Source: Halorhodospira halochloris
Lineage (GTDB): Bacteria; Pseudomonadota; Gammaproteobacteria; Nitrococcales; Halorhodospiraceae
DNA length: 64,000 nucleotides
Direction: 5' to 3'
Assembly: GCF_002356555.2 (NCBI RefSeq)
Contig: NZ_AP017372.2
Coordinates: forward strand, 620,001-684,000
Shown here: positions 49,686 to 58,862 of the stretch, piece after piece
How the letters are laid out: every line of letters starts with the position of its first letter
Position numbering within the stretch: position 1 is the stretch's first letter
Notes under the pieces: generated by a model
The model's database searches: none
What the model saw: only the letters and a program-made list of their open reading frames with translations
Told to the model about the DNA's origin: nothing
Translations under genes and position numbers: made by a program

Positions 49686-51725
49686 TTAAAGATACCGGCG
49701 TGGTATTGACTCGTGCCACGTTTTGGCGAACACCCGTAGATCGTTCTCATAGGCATCCAATGTCGCGTGAATATGGAAATGGCTCGTATCACAAGTCAAC
49801 AGGGTGCGTGTCTCGGTCAATACAGACCAGTTTCCCCGGCGCAGACCGCGGCGGTGGAGCGTTTCACCGTTCAGTGAGGTGAAATCATCACCGCGGGCGC
49901 GGTACCACTCACGTCCAGAGCGTTCGATCTCGAGGTCGAGTTCCTCAATGCGTTTGCGCCCCTCGTCCTCAATAACGTGCAGCGTTGATTCATCGCGCGC
50001 CAGATCTCGCGAAATGATCCAGTTGCCCTCGCCGCGCTCCAGGGTGGTGCTGCGTGGGGGTGGTGCTGCTTCGGCTTCAGGGAGGGCTGGCAGTTGGTGA
50101 TCCTCGGATCGGGGAGGGCGCACCGGCAACTCTAGGTGCGAGCCGGCCGGGTATATAGTTAGCTTGACCGGCTGCGGGGGTGCCCAAGTCAGGGGCCAGT
50201 AGGAAGTTGAAATTGCAAGGCGCAGGCGATGGCCAGCCGGGAATGACTGGGCTATGTGATCGAGCTGCAGACGCACCTTCTCGCGTTGGCCGGGTTCGAG
50301 CAGTTGGGGGTTGTCGTGGCCGTGGCGGTGGCAGAGGTTGAGGACCCCATAAGTGACCCGGGTAGCCTTACCGTCTTCGGCAACATCGGACAGGCGAACC
50401 GCGACTTGGGCTACCGGTCTGTTGACCTCCAATTCAAGCTCAATGGTCGGGGCGCCGAGAATCTCGACCGTCTCTTGCAACGGCTGAGTGTCAAACACTA
50501 GTGAACCACCGTCTTCTTCACGCTGATCGTAGGGCAGGTCGGGGCCGTTATTGAAAGAGCACCACTTGCCGCCGAACAAGCCAACGGAGAGCGGCGACTG
50601 GACGGAAACCGGCTTATCAGGATCTGATTCAGGCGGCGACTCGTGTGGCCACTGCAAATGACGCGGCGACAGCGGTAATCTGGTCAAATTGATGTTAGGC
50701 GATGGCCAGCTCGGCTCAGCCACCCAGCGTCCGGGGCGCAGAGCGTACTGCGTGCGCGGGCGGACACTATCCTGCATCCAAACTCTAAGCGGTGGTTCGT
50801 TCATCACCCCGGTATCGGTGCCATTGAGCCACTGTTCCCACCAGCGCAGGGCCTCTTGGAGAAAGCCGATTTGCGGTCCGGGCAGGCCGAGATGGGGGTA
50901 AATGTGGCTCCAGGGGCCAACCAGGCCTTTACACGGGCTTTCCAGGTTTTCAACCAGGCGAAAGACCGGGTTCGGGTAGCCGTCGGCCCAACCCGAGACG
51001 ATCATTACCGGACACTGAATAGCCGAATAGTCCTCGCATATTGATCCCTGCCGCCAATAATCGTCACGCTGTTGATGCTCCATCCACCTTTTCACCCACA
51101 AACCGCTGTGCTCCAGGCGCTGCATCCACATATCGCGCCACCCCTCGCCGACAACTTCGGGGTCGGGCGGCATAGAGTTATAGGCGAACATCACCGAGGC
51201 CCAGGAAAGGTTGTCGTTGAGCAAACACCCCCCTTTGTAGTGGACATCATCAGCGTAACGGTCATCGGTGGCTGCTACAGCGATTACCGCCTTGAGTTGA
51301 GGCGGTTGCCGAGCAGCTAGTTGCAGAGCGTTAAAGCCCCCCCAGGAGATGCCCATCATACCGATATCGCCGCTGCACCAGGGCTGCTGAGCAAGCCAGG
51401 CGAGGATATCTTCGGCGTCGTCCTGTTCCTGCGGCAGGTATTCATCGGTGAGGATGCCTTGTGAGTCGCCACTACCGCGCAGATCGACCCTGACCCCGGC
51501 GAAGCCGTGGGCGGCAAAATAGTGGTGGATCTGGGTATCGCGCGGTCTCTTGATGTCGCGTTTGCGGTAAGGGATAAACTCCAGTATGGCCGGTACCGGC
51601 TGCTCATCTGCACCCTGCGGCTTCCAAATCCGCGCTGATAGCTGAGTGCCGTCGCGTACGCTTATCCACTGGTGCTCTATTACCTCGACGTCGTTTGGCA
51701 ATTCATCAACCGCAACTGTGCTCAT
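49686..51725 (-). CDS. CocE/NonD family hydrolase (peptidase S15-like)
   Basis: The ATG at 51725 (MSTVAVDELP) has GAGGGGG 6 nt upstream and is preferred to one at 51752; the product has 679 residues. The N-terminal alpha/beta hydrolase carries the nucleophile in MMGISWGGFN (about 137), Asp in SGWADGYPNP (about 249) and His in GPWSHIYPHLG (about 282). A C-terminal PepX-like beta-sandwich follows (about 330-540), then a further domain of about 130 residues. Substrates in this family range from X-Pro peptides to esters and amides; none can be assigned. It lies 54 nt after the ATP-grasp gene. Confidence 0.85.
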   Translation of the reverse strand: MSTVAVDELPNDVEVIEHQWISVRDGTQLSARIWKPQGADEQPVPAILEFIPYRKRDIKRPRDTQIHHYFAAHGFAGVRVDLRGSGDSQGILTDEYLPQEQDDAEDILAWLAQQPWCSGDIGMMGISWGGFNALQLAARQPPQLKAVIAVAATDDRYADDVHYKGGCLLNDNLSWASVMFAYNSMPPDPEVVGEGWRDMWMQRLEHSGLWVKRWMEHQQRDDYWRQGSICEDYSAIQCPVMIVSGWADGYPNPVFRLVENLESPCKGLVGPWSHIYPHLGLPGPQIGFLQEALRWWEQWLNGTDTGVMNEPPLRVWMQDSVRPRTQYALRPGRWVAEPSWPSPNINLTRLPLSPRHLQWPHESPPESDPDKPVSVQSPLSVGLFGGKWCSFNNGPDLPYDQREEDGGSLVFDTQPLQETVEILGAPTIELELEVNRPVAQVAVRLSDVAEDGKATRVTYGVLNLCHRHGHDNPQLLEPGQREKVRLQLDHIAQSFPAGHRLRLAISTSYWPLTWAPPQPVKLTIYPAGSHLELPVRPPRSEDHQLPALPEAEAAPPPRSTTLERGEGNWIISRDLARDESTLHVIEDEGRKRIEELDLEIERSGREWYRARGDDFTSLNGETLHRRGLRRGNWSVLTETRTLLTCDTSHFHIHATLDAYENDLRVFAKTWHESIPRRYL

Positions 51726-51779
51726 AGCCCCCTCTTTCAAAATTGATTTCACCTTCGAGCATAGTCTGTCAGATAGCCG

Positions 51780-53072
51780 TCAGTTATCAATCTCAATGCC
51801 TAATAAAGCCCGGCATTTCTCAAAGCGCTCGAGTAGATCAGCGGTATCCTGGCCACCGAGCCAGATATTGGCCAACTCGTAGCTATAGCTGTCCTGATCA
51901 GCAAGCTCAGCTAACTTATCTTCTGCTTTGACCTGCATTTGTATTGATGCCCCGGGAATCTCTTGTTCTATCTGTTTGAGCCGTTCTTGGTCAGGCACCT
52001 TGGTTACTTGTCCGGGCTCGAAGGCGCGCACAAAGAACTTAGCGGCACATGGCCAGGATCCGAGTCGATGCTGGATCTGTGGTTCCCGTCCGCGGGCTAG
52101 GTCGATAGCGATGCGCTGATGTGAGACGCCATCGACCTTCTCAAGCAGTTCGCAGTGTGACTGACTTAGCCGGGGGTTAATCTCTAACAGCCAGATCTTA
52201 TCGCTGCTCGCAGAATAGAAGAACTCGACATTAAAAGGCGCTTGATCGAGGCCGGTTGCGCTAACTGCCCGGCATGCAGAATCGATCATGCGCAGTTGTA
52301 CCTCTTCGGGGAGGGTTGATGGGTACTGGTAGCGGGAAAATGAGACGCCATTGGGGTCGCGGATCGAATCGACAATGGCAAATATTCTTGGTTCACCGTT
52401 ATAGACATAGCCTTCCAGGGTGCACTGGTGGCCGCCGATTATCGATTCGGCGATACAGATATGCGCGGGTAAGGCGGCAATTTGCTGCGGCAGGGTTGCT
52501 TGTTGCATTACCCAGGCAAAAGGCTCGGCGAGTCGGGTTATGCCTTCACGCAGTTGCTCGGCTGCCGCGCTCAGTTCAGCTCGGTTGTTAACGCGAAACC
52601 CGAGCAGTGAGCGGTAAGCATTCAGCGGTTTGACCCAAAACGGGTACCCAAGCCTGTTTTCCAGGTCTTCTACTGCGTTAGCGTCGAAGGGGTCAAAGGC
52701 GGCGAAATTAGGTACTGCCTCAGGGATGGCCTGATTTTGGACTAGTCGACTCCAGTATTTGTGGTTGCAGCGCAGAACGGAGTTGATATCTGGTCCGGGC
52801 AGGCCGAATTCGCTGCTCAACAAAGCGGCTATTTCGGTAGCCGGGAAGTCGAGTAGGGAAATCACTCCGTCGATCTTGGCAGGCCATTTCTCAAGCTGTT
52901 CTCTAGCCGCAGAGTAGAGCTCAGCAGCAGCTATCTGCTCCACTCCACGGATCTTTTCGGCTCCAAAGAGGGAGTGAAAACGGTACTCGTCTGCATCTGG
53001 CAGGCGCTCAAGCACCTGCCGTTGATGCTCATCAAGCCCAAGCACGAATATGTTGCGGGTCTTCTCGGTCAT
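51780..53072 (-). CDS. ATP-grasp ligase-like protein, substrate unknown
   Basis: The frame can be extended to 53201 into a repeat element, but the ATG at 53072 (MTEKTRNIFVLGLDEHQ) is the likely start, giving 430 residues. The N-terminal region is a preATP-grasp-like fold. NHKYWSRLVQNQAIPEAVPN (about 118) and YPFWVKPLNAYRSLLGFRV-type sequence (about 160) begin the ATP-grasp domain, and IWLLEINPRLSQSHCELLEK near 305 is the metal-binding block. Such enzymes join a carboxylate to an amine. The partner hydrolase downstream suggests a make-and-break pair for a small amide or peptide, but this is inference. Confidence 0.8.
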   Translation of the reverse strand: MTEKTRNIFVLGLDEHQRQVLERLPDADEYRFHSLFGAEKIRGVEQIAAAELYSAAREQLEKWPAKIDGVISLLDFPATEIAALLSSEFGLPGPDINSVLRCNHKYWSRLVQNQAIPEAVPNFAAFDPFDANAVEDLENRLGYPFWVKPLNAYRSLLGFRVNNRAELSAAAEQLREGITRLAEPFAWVMQQATLPQQIAALPAHICIAESIIGGHQCTLEGYVYNGEPRIFAIVDSIRDPNGVSFSRYQYPSTLPEEVQLRMIDSACRAVSATGLDQAPFNVEFFYSASSDKIWLLEINPRLSQSHCELLEKVDGVSHQRIAIDLARGREPQIQHRLGSWPCAAKFFVRAFEPGQVTKVPDQERLKQIEQEIPGASIQMQVKAEDKLAELADQDSYSYELANIWLGGQDTADLLERFEKCRALLGIEIDN

Positions 53073-53124
53073 AGTTGCGCTCAGCAAGTTTCTGCGCCGT
53101 TTGCAAAAAGGAACCTCTATAGGG

Positions 53125-53273
53125 GCCTCTAGTGATCCCCTGCGCAGCCAATTGGGTGCCCCGACGTGGAGGACGCAGTAAATCCATACCTGGAGGCTCA
53201 ATGGCGCCAGCTATGGCGCCAAGATCCTCACACCTGGGTACCCAATTGGCTGCGCAGGGGGGTCATTAGAGGC
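53125..53273. repeat. palindromic repeat element, copy C
   Basis: Left arm GCCTCTAGTGATCCCCTGCG continuing CAGCCAATTGGGT (53125-53158) matches the complement of the right arm (53236-53273) almost base for base. The core carries GTGGAGGACGC, TACCTGGAGGCTCAATGGCGC and GGCGCCAAGATCC-type sequence shared with copy A. It lies between the divergent ATP-grasp and ilvB genes. Confidence 0.85.
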
Positions 53274-53351
53274 ACCCAAGCGGGGGACTGAGAATCTCGT
53301 TTTCATCCTGGTTACATAGATGGGGTTTATATCAACTTTTTAAAGCTCCCC

Positions 53352-53381
53352 TGGCAATATATCTGCAAAAGTTAGTATGAT
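53352..53381 (+). promoter_or_regulatory. possible ilvB promoter
   Basis: TGGCAA (53352-53357), 18 nt, TATGAT (53376-53381) is a weak -35 with a good -10, about 90 nt ahead of ilvB. TAGTTCTC occurs twice just downstream (around 53411 and 53427). Assigned by eye. Confidence 0.3.
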
Positions 53382-53473
53382 AGCCGACTAACATGGCGCG
53401 ATAGGCATTTAGTAGTTCTCACTTAGATAGTTCTCGATAGCAACCACCAACTGGCATTGAGCCGAGAGATTTT

Positions 53474-55393
53474 ATGGACACAGCAACAGCTAGCCCGCAA
53501 TCCGAAACTACGAGTCCTCAGCATCCACTGGCCGGCAAGACGATGAGCGGTGCCGAGATGATCATCGAGGTGCTTGCTCAAGAAGGGGTTGACACCATTT
53601 TCGGTTACAGTGGCGGCGCCGTGCTGCCTACTTACGACGCGGTATTTCGCTATAACCAGAGGTTGCGCAGCCCTGATTCGACCGGCGACCTAGACGACCC
53701 GATGCGCCTCGTAGTGCCCGCCAATGAGCAGGGGGCTGGTTTTATGGCCGCGGGCTATGCGCGCTCTACCGGCAAGGTGGGCTGTTTTCTAGTGACATCG
53801 GGGCCAGGGGCGACCAATACTGTCACCCCGATACGCGATTGTATGGCAGATTCTGTCCCGGTTGTTGCCATCACCGGTCAGGTGCCGACGCACGCCATGG
53901 GTACTGATGCCTTTCAGGAGGCGCCGATCGTCAATATTATGGGCAGCTGCGCCAAGCACGTCTTCCTGGTCACCGACCCGGAGAAGCTTGAGGCTACTGT
54001 CCGTACGGCGTTTGAGGTTGCTCGTTCGGGGCGGCCGGGGCCGGTGGTGATTGATGTTCCCAAAAACGTCCAGAATTGGTTTGGCGAGTTTCGCGGCGAG
54101 GGCTACCTGGATATCCGCGGTTATCGCCAGCGCCTCGAAACCCTGCGTGCAGCCAAGCTATCGGATCGCAAGTGTCGGAGTTTCTTCGAGATGCTGCAGC
54201 GCTCCCGCCGGCCATTGCTCTATGTCGGAGGCGGCGCGGTGATTGGCGAAGCAGCGCAGGATCTGCGTGACTTTGCCCACACCTATAAGATTCCTGTAGT
54301 CAGCACCCTGATGGGCTTGGGTGCTATGGATACCACCGATGATCTCTACCTGGGCATGCTCGGCATGCACGGTACCGCTTATGCCAACTACGCGGTTGAA
54401 GACTGCGATTTCCTGATTGCTGTAGGGGCGCGGTTTGACGATCGCGTCGCCGGCAAGGTCGAGGAGTTTGCCCCATTAGCTGAACAGATTGCCCATATCG
54501 ATATTGATGCCGCCGAGATAGGTAAGGTTAAAGGCGTTGATTGGGCCCACGTCGGCGAGGCGGCCAAGAGCCTGCGCCAGCTACTGCGCTATGGCGAATC
54601 CATGGGCTTTGAGGCGGATTTTGATGCTTGGATCAATCACGTGCGCGGCTTGCGCGAGCGCCACCCGATGGATTATGACCGCCACAGCGAGCTGATACAG
54701 CCTCACTACGTGATAGAGAAACTCAACGAAATGACTCGCGGTGAGGCCATAGTCGCAACCGGTGTCGGTCAGCACCAGATGTGGGCCGCCCAGTACTGCG
54801 ATTTTCGTCAGCCACGCCAGTGGTTGACATCCGGTGGGCTCGGGACTATGGGCTTCGGTTTGCCTGCCGCAGTCGGGGCCATTATCGGCAACCCCGACAA
54901 GACTGTCGTCAACATCGATGGTGATGGCTCTTTGCGCATGAACCTCGGTGAGCTGGAGACGGCGACGACCTATGGTTTGCCGGTTAAGGTTCTGCTGCTT
55001 AACAACTGCGGTGACGGCATGGTCAGGCAGTGGCAGAAACTCTATTTTGGCGACCGTTTCTCTGCCTCTGACAAGTCTCTGCGGCGTAAAGACTTCATCA
55101 AGGCTGCCGAGGCCGATGGCTATGAGTTTGCCCGCCGCGTGACAGACAAGGCAGAGGTGGAAGGTGCCTTGCGCGATATGTTGGCGTATCCTGGGCCGGC
55201 TTTCCTTGAGGTGATGATAGATCCGGATGCCGGCGTCTATCCTATGGTTGGTCCTGGCAGCAGTTATAAGGAGATGGTGACCGGCGACTTTATCGCGGGC
55301 CGCGAACTGGCTATTGGCTCGCCTAAGGAGAGGGGGCCTGCCAATGACGCCGATGGCAAAGATGAGCAGCAGCAGTCGCCAGACCTGTTCTAA
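53474..55393 (+). CDS. ilvB: acetolactate synthase, catalytic subunit
   Basis: This 639-residue ThDP enzyme makes acetolactate or acetohydroxybutyrate for branched-chain amino acids. VDTIFGYSGGAVLPTYDAV (about 36-54), the catalytic Glu in VPANEQGAGFMAAGYARSTG (about 80-100) and the ThDP motif GDGSLRMNLGELETATTYG (about 483-501) closing with LLNN are clear. Usual NNQxLGMVRQWQ is NNCGDGMVRQWQ here. N- and C-terminal extensions of about 25 residues make it longer than typical. No ilvN/ilvH regulatory subunit follows; the next gene is unrelated. Confidence 0.88.
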   Translation: MDTATASPQSETTSPQHPLAGKTMSGAEMIIEVLAQEGVDTIFGYSGGAVLPTYDAVFRYNQRLRSPDSTGDLDDPMRLVVPANEQGAGFMAAGYARSTGKVGCFLVTSGPGATNTVTPIRDCMADSVPVVAITGQVPTHAMGTDAFQEAPIVNIMGSCAKHVFLVTDPEKLEATVRTAFEVARSGRPGPVVIDVPKNVQNWFGEFRGEGYLDIRGYRQRLETLRAAKLSDRKCRSFFEMLQRSRRPLLYVGGGAVIGEAAQDLRDFAHTYKIPVVSTLMGLGAMDTTDDLYLGMLGMHGTAYANYAVEDCDFLIAVGARFDDRVAGKVEEFAPLAEQIAHIDIDAAEIGKVKGVDWAHVGEAAKSLRQLLRYGESMGFEADFDAWINHVRGLRERHPMDYDRHSELIQPHYVIEKLNEMTRGEAIVATGVGQHQMWAAQYCDFRQPRQWLTSGGLGTMGFGLPAAVGAIIGNPDKTVVNIDGDGSLRMNLGELETATTYGLPVKVLLLNNCGDGMVRQWQKLYFGDRFSASDKSLRRKDFIKAAEADGYEFARRVTDKAEVEGALRDMLAYPGPAFLEVMIDPDAGVYPMVGPGSSYKEMVTGDFIAGRELAIGSPKERGPANDADGKDEQQQSPDLF

Positions 55394-55401
55394 AGTCCCG
55401 A

Positions 55402-55962
55402 ATGGGGGCTAGGCAGGGGGTAAGGCTGGATATTTATCCTTATCTGCACCATTCGTGCCTTGGCCATGCGCCTCTCGAAGCGCTCTACCTTACTATCGAT
55501 GGTAGTGCCCGCATTGCGCGGGTGGAACTTGGGAGCGGTGGATTACGCCAGGATGCGCCGCTGCAAAAGGGGTTTGCCAATCTATCTGCTGCCCAGGCCC
55601 AGGTTGTGCAGCTGGGCATTGACTGGCTCGCAGCTTGGCCAAATAGTCCAACAGAGCTAGACCGGCTACCTTTGGCCCCGGCAGCTTCAGACTTTCAGCA
55701 ACGCCTGCGCAGCGCCCTTGTGGCCACCCAGCCGGGCCAGACGCTAACTTATTCGCGCTTAGCCAGCGCGCTGGCAACAGCGCCCCGTGCGGTGGGAGCC
55801 GGCTGCCGCGCGAATCCTTTGCCGCTCCTCGTTCCGTGCCACCGTGTAGTAGCGGCGCAAGGCAGGGGTGGCTATTGCGGCGGATCCAGCGCGGGAGAGT
55901 GGGCAGCCCTTAAGGGGTGGTTGCTAGAGGCTGAACAAGCAACAGCGAAGCCACGTGACTGA
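55402..55962 (+). CDS. ogt: methylated-DNA-[protein]-cysteine S-methyltransferase
   Basis: A 186-residue DNA repair protein that removes O6-alkyl groups from guanine to its own cysteine. The active-site motif LLVPCHRVVAAQGRGGYCGG is near residue 140-160, the helix-turn-helix region PGQTLTYSRLASAL near 112, and ANPLPL before the active site. The N-terminal domain is poorly conserved, as usual. It starts 8 nt after ilvB, so it may be read from the ilvB promoter. Confidence 0.88.
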   Translation: MGARQGVRLDIYPYLHHSCLGHAPLEALYLTIDGSARIARVELGSGGLRQDAPLQKGFANLSAAQAQVVQLGIDWLAAWPNSPTELDRLPLAPAASDFQQRLRSALVATQPGQTLTYSRLASALATAPRAVGAGCRANPLPLLVPCHRVVAAQGRGGYCGGSSAGEWAALKGWLLEAEQATAKPRD

Positions 55963-55968
55963 TAACCC

Positions 55969-55999
55969 CTTGAAATAACCATGGCTAGATCCCACCTAT
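55969..55999 (+). promoter_or_regulatory. candidate sigma-32 heat-shock promoter of htpG
   Basis: CTTGAAA (55969-55975), 15 nt, CCCACCTAT (55991-55999) resembles the sigma-32 consensus CTTGAAA-N11-16-CCCCATNT, about 70 nt ahead of htpG and just after the previous stop codon. Confidence 0.55.
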
Positions 56000-56067
56000 A
56001 CAGCGTCGCCGCGCAAACCAACGCAACAGTCAAGAACAAGTCATGACAACAGGAGGCGTAACTAGCT

Positions 56068-58005
56068 ATGAGCTCAGGAACCGATACCCAAACCCTGGAA
56101 TTTCAGGCCGAAGTGCAGCAGTTACTGAACCTGATGATCCACTCGGTTTACTCCAATCGCGAGGTGTTCCTGCGCGAGCTCATCTCCAATGCCTCCGATG
56201 CCATTGATAAATTGCGGTTTGAGGCGCTCAAACAGGAATCTCTTTTTGAGGACGACCCCGAGCTTAAGATCAGGGTTGATTTCGATGCTGAGCAGCGCAC
56301 CGTAACCATAACAGATAACGGCATCGGCATGGATCGCGATGATGTAGTCGAGAACTTAGGCACTATCGCCCACTCCGGGACCAAGCGCTTCCTTGAGCAG
56401 ATGACCGGCGATCAGCAAAAGGATGCCCAGCTTATCGGTCAGTTTGGTGTCGGCTTCTATTCAGCCTTTGTGGTTGCCGATAAGGTTGAGGTCTTCAGCC
56501 GTAAGGCCGGGGTTGAGCCGCAGTATGGAGTCCATTGGAGTTCCGAGGGCAAGGGCGCTTATACCATTGAGACGATTGAGCGCAGCCAACGCGGCACTGC
56601 CGTGGTCCTCCACTTACCGCAAGAGCAAGAAGAGTTCTGCGATGGTATGCGGCTGCGCCATATAATCCGCAAGTATTCAGACCACATATCAGTTCCTATC
56701 GAGATGCCGGCTCAGTCGGGTTCCGCACCGCAACAAAGCGAGGAGAAAGGCGCAGAGCAGGGCGAAGAGGAACAGGAACAGACGCCGCAGTGGGAGGTGG
56801 TCAACCGTGCCTCAGCGCTATGGATGCGGCCAAAGTCGGAGATCTCGGACGAGGAGTATAAAGAGCTTTACAAACACGTCGCTCACGACTTTGAAGAGCC
56901 GCTGACGTGGTTGCATAACCATGTTGAAGGTCGTCAATCATATGTTTCGCTGCTCTACATTCCTAAGCGGCCGCCATTCGATCTGTTCGAGCAAAAGCCG
57001 GCTCACGGGGTCAAGCTATATGTGCGGCGGGTCTTTATTACCGAAGATACCGAGCACCTGCTGCCACGCTATCTGCGCTTTGTCCGCGGAGTTGTCGACT
57101 CCGACGACCTGCCGTTGAACATCTCGCGCGAGATGCTTCAGCACAACCCGATGATCTCATCCATCCGTTCGGCTTCTGTGAAGCGGATACTTGATCGCCT
57201 TGAGCGGATGGCGAAGAACGAGCCGCAGATGTATGCCGAATTTTGGGAGTCATTCGGCCGCGTGCTCAAGGAGGGCATTGCTGAAGATCACGGCAACCGC
57301 GAGAAAATCGCCAAGCTGCTGCGCTTTAGCTCCACCTATGAAGAGAAAGAGACGCCAGATGTGAGTCTAGATGACTACATCGGGCGCATGAATGAGGGCC
57401 AGAATAAGATATACTATGTCACCGCAGAGAGCTTCAATGCGGCGCGCAATAGCCCGCACTTGGAGGTGTTTCGCCGCCACGGGATTGAGGTCTTGCTACT
57501 GCCCGACCCGGTTGATGAGTGGTTGGTTGCTCACCTGAACGAGTATGAGGGCAAGCAGCTGGTATCAATCGCCAAAGGGGAGCTGGACTTGGACCAGTTA
57601 ACCGGCGAGCAGGCCGAGCAGGAGAAGGCTCAGCGCGAAGAGAAGGAACAGGCGTATAAGGATCTTTGCTCTCGCCTGCAGGAGAAGCTCAATGATAAGG
57701 TCAGTGAAGTTCGAGTAAGTCACCGCTTAACTGATTCACCGGCTTGCCTGGTGGTCGGCGAGTATGATTTTGGTGTCGGCATGCAGCGCTTGCTGCAAGC
57801 CGCTGGCCACAACTTCCCGGCGGGTAAGCCGGCCTTGGAGATCAACCCCGACCATCAGCTGATTAAGAGGCTGGACAACGAGGCTGAACAGCGCTTACAG
57901 GATTGGGCCTTGACCCTCTACGAGCAGTCCCTGTTAGCCGAGGGGGGTCAGCTCGAGGATCCAGCAGCCTATGTAAAACGCGTAAACAGCCTGCTTACCG
58001 AATAA
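56068..58005 (+). CDS. htpG: molecular chaperone HtpG (Hsp90)
   Basis: The 645-residue Hsp90 homologue is complete. ATP-binding motifs in the N-terminal domain: ELISNASDAIDKLRFEAL (about 31-48), DNGIGMDRDDV (about 84), GTIAHSGTKRF and GQFGVGFYSAF. A Glu/Gln-rich acidic linker (about 215-245) is followed by the middle domain (RRVFITEDTEHLLPRYLRF, the Arg finger region) and a C-terminal dimerisation domain. AGGAGG precedes the start. Confidence 0.96.
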   Translation: MSSGTDTQTLEFQAEVQQLLNLMIHSVYSNREVFLRELISNASDAIDKLRFEALKQESLFEDDPELKIRVDFDAEQRTVTITDNGIGMDRDDVVENLGTIAHSGTKRFLEQMTGDQQKDAQLIGQFGVGFYSAFVVADKVEVFSRKAGVEPQYGVHWSSEGKGAYTIETIERSQRGTAVVLHLPQEQEEFCDGMRLRHIIRKYSDHISVPIEMPAQSGSAPQQSEEKGAEQGEEEQEQTPQWEVVNRASALWMRPKSEISDEEYKELYKHVAHDFEEPLTWLHNHVEGRQSYVSLLYIPKRPPFDLFEQKPAHGVKLYVRRVFITEDTEHLLPRYLRFVRGVVDSDDLPLNISREMLQHNPMISSIRSASVKRILDRLERMAKNEPQMYAEFWESFGRVLKEGIAEDHGNREKIAKLLRFSSTYEEKETPDVSLDDYIGRMNEGQNKIYYVTAESFNAARNSPHLEVFRRHGIEVLLLPDPVDEWLVAHLNEYEGKQLVSIAKGELDLDQLTGEQAEQEKAQREEKEQAYKDLCSRLQEKLNDKVSEVRVSHRLTDSPACLVVGEYDFGVGMQRLLQAAGHNFPAGKPALEINPDHQLIKRLDNEAEQRLQDWALTLYEQSLLAEGGQLEDPAAYVKRVNSLLTE

Positions 58006-58017
58006 GGAGACGGTATA

Positions 58018-58845
58018 ATGGCCACCACGCCGGAGGATGATGGCTGCTCAAGTCCGCCCCTTGAGCTTAAGGGTAGAATGGCTACCCTTACTGTGGTTAG
58101 GGTACAGACTACCGATCTTGATGCCCTGGTCAGTGCGCTGGAGCAGAAATTGCAGGAGGCTCCCAATCTGCTCAAAGGCGCTCCTATGCTGATTGAGCTT
58201 GCCGACGGGGTGACAGAGCGCGACATAGGCTTACAGCGTTTGGTTGTGCTTATGCGCGAAATGGGCGTGGTACCGGTTGCCGTGCGTGGTGCAGGGGTAG
58301 ATGAAGGTGTGGCACGTGCGGTAGGGTTGGGGATCCTTGGCGCTGAGGCGGAGTCGCCAAGGCGCGTGTCCCAAGCTCCGGGGAACCAGCGCGAGCCCAG
58401 TCACGATAAGCAGGCCGTGCCGAGCGCGGCGGATGGCCACAAAGCTGCTGAGCCGAGTGCTGCCGGGAGTGGGAGTGAGGAGGCTGATCACAATCGGCGT
58501 GGTTTAGCGCCGCGGGTGATTGATCACCCGGTGCGCTCAGGTCAGCAAGTTTACGCCCGGGGGAGGGATATAATCGTCCTTGGGGCAGTGGGCACAGGTG
58601 CAGAGATCCTTGCTGACGGCGATGTGCACATATACGGCGCATTGCGCGGACGTGCCCTAGCGGGCGTGCAAGGTGATACGCAGGCGCGCATTTTCTGCAC
58701 ATCCTTGGATGCTGAACTCGTCTCTGTGGCGGGCAATTATCAAGTCAGTGAGCGCTTTGAGGCCGATGTTAGAGGTAAACCAGCGCAGATCAGTCTCGAT
58801 GAATCAGGTTCTTTGCGAATTGAGCCTTTTGGCAAATCTATTTAA
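58018..58845 (+). CDS. minC: septum site-determining protein MinC
   Basis: MinC blocks FtsZ ring formation away from mid-cell. The 275-residue protein has an N-terminal domain (about 15-105), a variable Ala/Ser/His-rich linker (about 110-165, longer than usual), and the C-terminal beta-helix with VRSGQQVYARGRDIIVLGAV, GAEILADGDVHIYGALRGRA and ARIFCTSLDAELVSVAGNY, which binds MinD. AAGGAG precedes the ATG, 12 nt after htpG. Confidence 0.93.
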   Translation: MATTPEDDGCSSPPLELKGRMATLTVVRVQTTDLDALVSALEQKLQEAPNLLKGAPMLIELADGVTERDIGLQRLVVLMREMGVVPVAVRGAGVDEGVARAVGLGILGAEAESPRRVSQAPGNQREPSHDKQAVPSAADGHKAAEPSAAGSGSEEADHNRRGLAPRVIDHPVRSGQQVYARGRDIIVLGAVGTGAEILADGDVHIYGALRGRALAGVQGDTQARIFCTSLDAELVSVAGNYQVSERFEADVRGKPAQISLDESGSLRIEPFGKSI

Positions 58846-58862
58846 AGAGTGGGGAGATACCG

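Noticed and set aside
53073-53201. 43-residue N-terminal extension of the ATP-grasp protein
   Set aside because: The extension reads into the palindromic element and has no family similarity; the internal ATG at 53072 fits better.
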